A DNA stretch of 64,000 nt from positions 1 through 64,000 of the forward strand of contig NZ_FIZY01000031.1 in assembly GCF_900060185.1 (NCBI RefSeq), in the 5' to 3' direction. Position 1 is the stretch's first letter, and each line of letters opens with the position of its first letter. Source of the DNA: Grimontia marina (GTDB lineage Bacteria > Pseudomonadota > Gammaproteobacteria > Enterobacterales > Vibrionaceae). A program made the position numbers and the translations under genes. Below the pieces are notes generated by a model that searched no databases, was not told where the DNA came from, and saw nothing but the letters and a program-made list of their open reading frames with translations. Shown piece by piece: positions 62,849 to 64,000 of this stretch.

Positions 62849-63806
62849 GACGTTTCCTCATCACTGCCACCACGGCAGAAAAGAACAGCGCCAAGGCTAA
62901 GGGGTAGCGAAACAGCTCATCTCTTGGGCGCCACGTTTGCTCTACCGCAAAAATAGGCTCTAACTGATCGATGATTTGATAGATTTTCTCCAGCTCCTCA
63001 GGGTTGCGTGCACGAAAATACTCGCCGCCGGTCATCTTGGCGATTTGGGTCAGGGTGCGCTCGTCCAACTCCTGAGAAGGGTTGATGATACGAGAGCCAA
63101 ACAGGCTACGCTGACGGATCTGGTCTGCGCCGACACCAATGGTGTAGATGGTGACGTCATACTCTTTGGCGAGTTTTGCCGCTTCAATTGGGTCTATCAC
63201 CCCAGCGGTATTTGCGCCATCACTGAGCAATATAATCACCCGCTGCGGCGCTTTGCTGTCGATAAAGGTTTTAGTGGCAACCCCCAGACCTTCGCCAATG
63301 GCGGTCTGTTTCCCAACCAGGCCGAGTACAGCGCGGCTCAGTTGTTGCGCCACAGTGTTTCTGTCTAGAGTTAATGGGGTCTGCAAGTAGCCATGATCAG
63401 CAAACAGCACCAAGCCAAGCCTGTCACCTTCCCTCTTACCGATAAAATCAGACAATACGTGTTTGACCGCATCGAGACGATTAATTGTGCCACCACTCGG
63501 CAGTAGCATGTCTTCCATTTCCATCGAGCCGGAAAGGTCGACGGCCAACATCATATCTCGGTGCTCGGGCTGGATTTGGATAGGGTCGCCATACCAGACA
63601 GGGCGAGCTAAAGCCCCAGTCAGGCTTAGCCAAAGCAGAGCCATCAGAAAAAACCGCAAGCGGCTTCCGGTTTGTTTGCTGCCCAGTCCCTGTGGCAGTT
63701 TGGGCAAGTGAATCGCCGCCGGACGGGGTATAGGACGCACAAAGCGCCAGACGAGCCAGGGCAGCGGCAATAATGCGAATGCCCACCACCAGACAAACTC
63801 AAACAT
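62841..63806 (-). CDS. batA: BatA: von Willebrand A domain membrane protein
   Basis: A 321-residue protein with a short N-terminal helix (about 5-23), a second helix near 50-68, a vWA domain (about 86-290) and a C-terminal helix near 300-316. The MIDAS is complete: AVDLSGSME, Thr in PLTLDRNT and LLSDGANT. TLTQIAKMTGGEYFRARNPEEL is typical of the BatA group. It starts 8 bases inside the end of the upstream DUF4381-like gene and overlaps the next gene by 8 bases, so the operon is tightly coupled. Confidence 0.92.
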
Positions 63807-64000
63807 GGTGGCCCTCCTTCTTCAATAACGAGAGCGCAGAAGGAGTGTTGGCTGGAATGGCTGTTTTCAGCCAGCGTGTCGCAAGCGATTTTGCACGAAC
63901 CAGATCAGATTCACCGCAAGGAACATTGGAAAATGTGCCTTTTTGCCAAAGTTCGGATTCAGCAACAAAGCCTTGTTCGGGCAAAGGTAACTGATTGTCG
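63799..64000 (-). CDS. C-terminal end of a DUF4381-like protein (runs off the window)
   Basis: The frame is open from the window end to a stop at 63799 and shows only the last 66 residues or so. GFVAESELWQKGTFS resembles the C-terminal part of DUF4381 proteins, which sit directly upstream of batA in vibrios, between DUF58 and vWA genes. The fragment is short, so the family call rests mainly on position. The start lies beyond base 64000. Confidence 0.55.
   Translation of the reverse strand, partial: DNQLPLPEQGFVAESELWQKGTFSNVPCGESDLVRAKSLATRWLKTAIPANTPSALSLLKKEGHHV

Overview
The window looks like chromosomal DNA of a marine gammaproteobacterium, most likely Vibrionaceae (Grimontia/Enterovibrio/Photobacterium-like). 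This rests on E. coli-like gene neighbourhoods (cnoX-ybbO-tesA-ybbA-ybbP; yfbV-ackA-pta; metNIQ with a MetJ box), a DUF3149 small protein, a TakP-type TRAP transporter, a Bat-type von Willebrand operon and a tandem tRNA-Pro array. The genus is an inference; no rRNA or other decisive marker is present.

Region 1 (1-17.4 kb, plus strand) is the accessory highlight: an AT-rich unknown gene followed by two giant NRPS genes with overlapping stop and start. The predicted line is FAAL-ACP-Cy-A(Cys, with inserted Ox)-PCP-C | A(Ile-like)-PCP-E-C-A(unassigned)-PCP-E-C. It should join a fatty acid to cysteine, cyclise and oxidise this to a 2-alkylthiazole-4-carboxyl unit, and add two residues that are epimerised. 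It ends in a condensation domain instead of a thioesterase. The Cy-A-Ox-PCP block is much more GC-rich than the rest, and the two later A domains share long identical nucleotide blocks, so the cluster looks like a recombined mosaic. I do not recognise a known product with this architecture.

Region 2 (17.5-20.2 kb) holds a HAD phosphatase, a truncated IS3-type element, decayed tRNA-Pro units, three intact tRNA-Pro(TGG) genes alternating with two chimeric tRNA pseudogenes, and small membrane-protein genes.

Region 3 (20.2-36.1 kb) is mostly core: a TraB/GumN protein; a copper block (DUF411 protein, a tiny membrane protein, CopA, and divergent CueR with a 19-bp-spaced promoter); the cnoX-ybbO-tesA / ybbA-ybbP group; a YfcH-like epimerase; a SelW-like protein coupled to a TSUP permease; and the methionine importer metNIQ behind a MetJ operator.

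Region 4 (36.4-46.8 kb) has a DUF2946-like/PepSY pair, a TRAP transporter, a LysE-type exporter, an HD-GYP response regulator and a divergent hybrid histidine kinase with a Glu-Pro repeat linker.

Region 5 (46.8-53.5 kb) is a six-gene minus-strand operon (cupin-like protein, polar amino-acid ABC importer with two permeases, aspartase-like lyase) with a divergent LysR regulator, probably an amino-acid uptake and deamination system.

Region 6 (53.6-64 kb) has pta, ackA with an FNR-like site, yfbV, a PAP2 lipoprotein, and the Bat operon, whose BatB/C fusion carries long poly-Gln and Gly-Gln-Gln tracts. The last gene runs off the window end.
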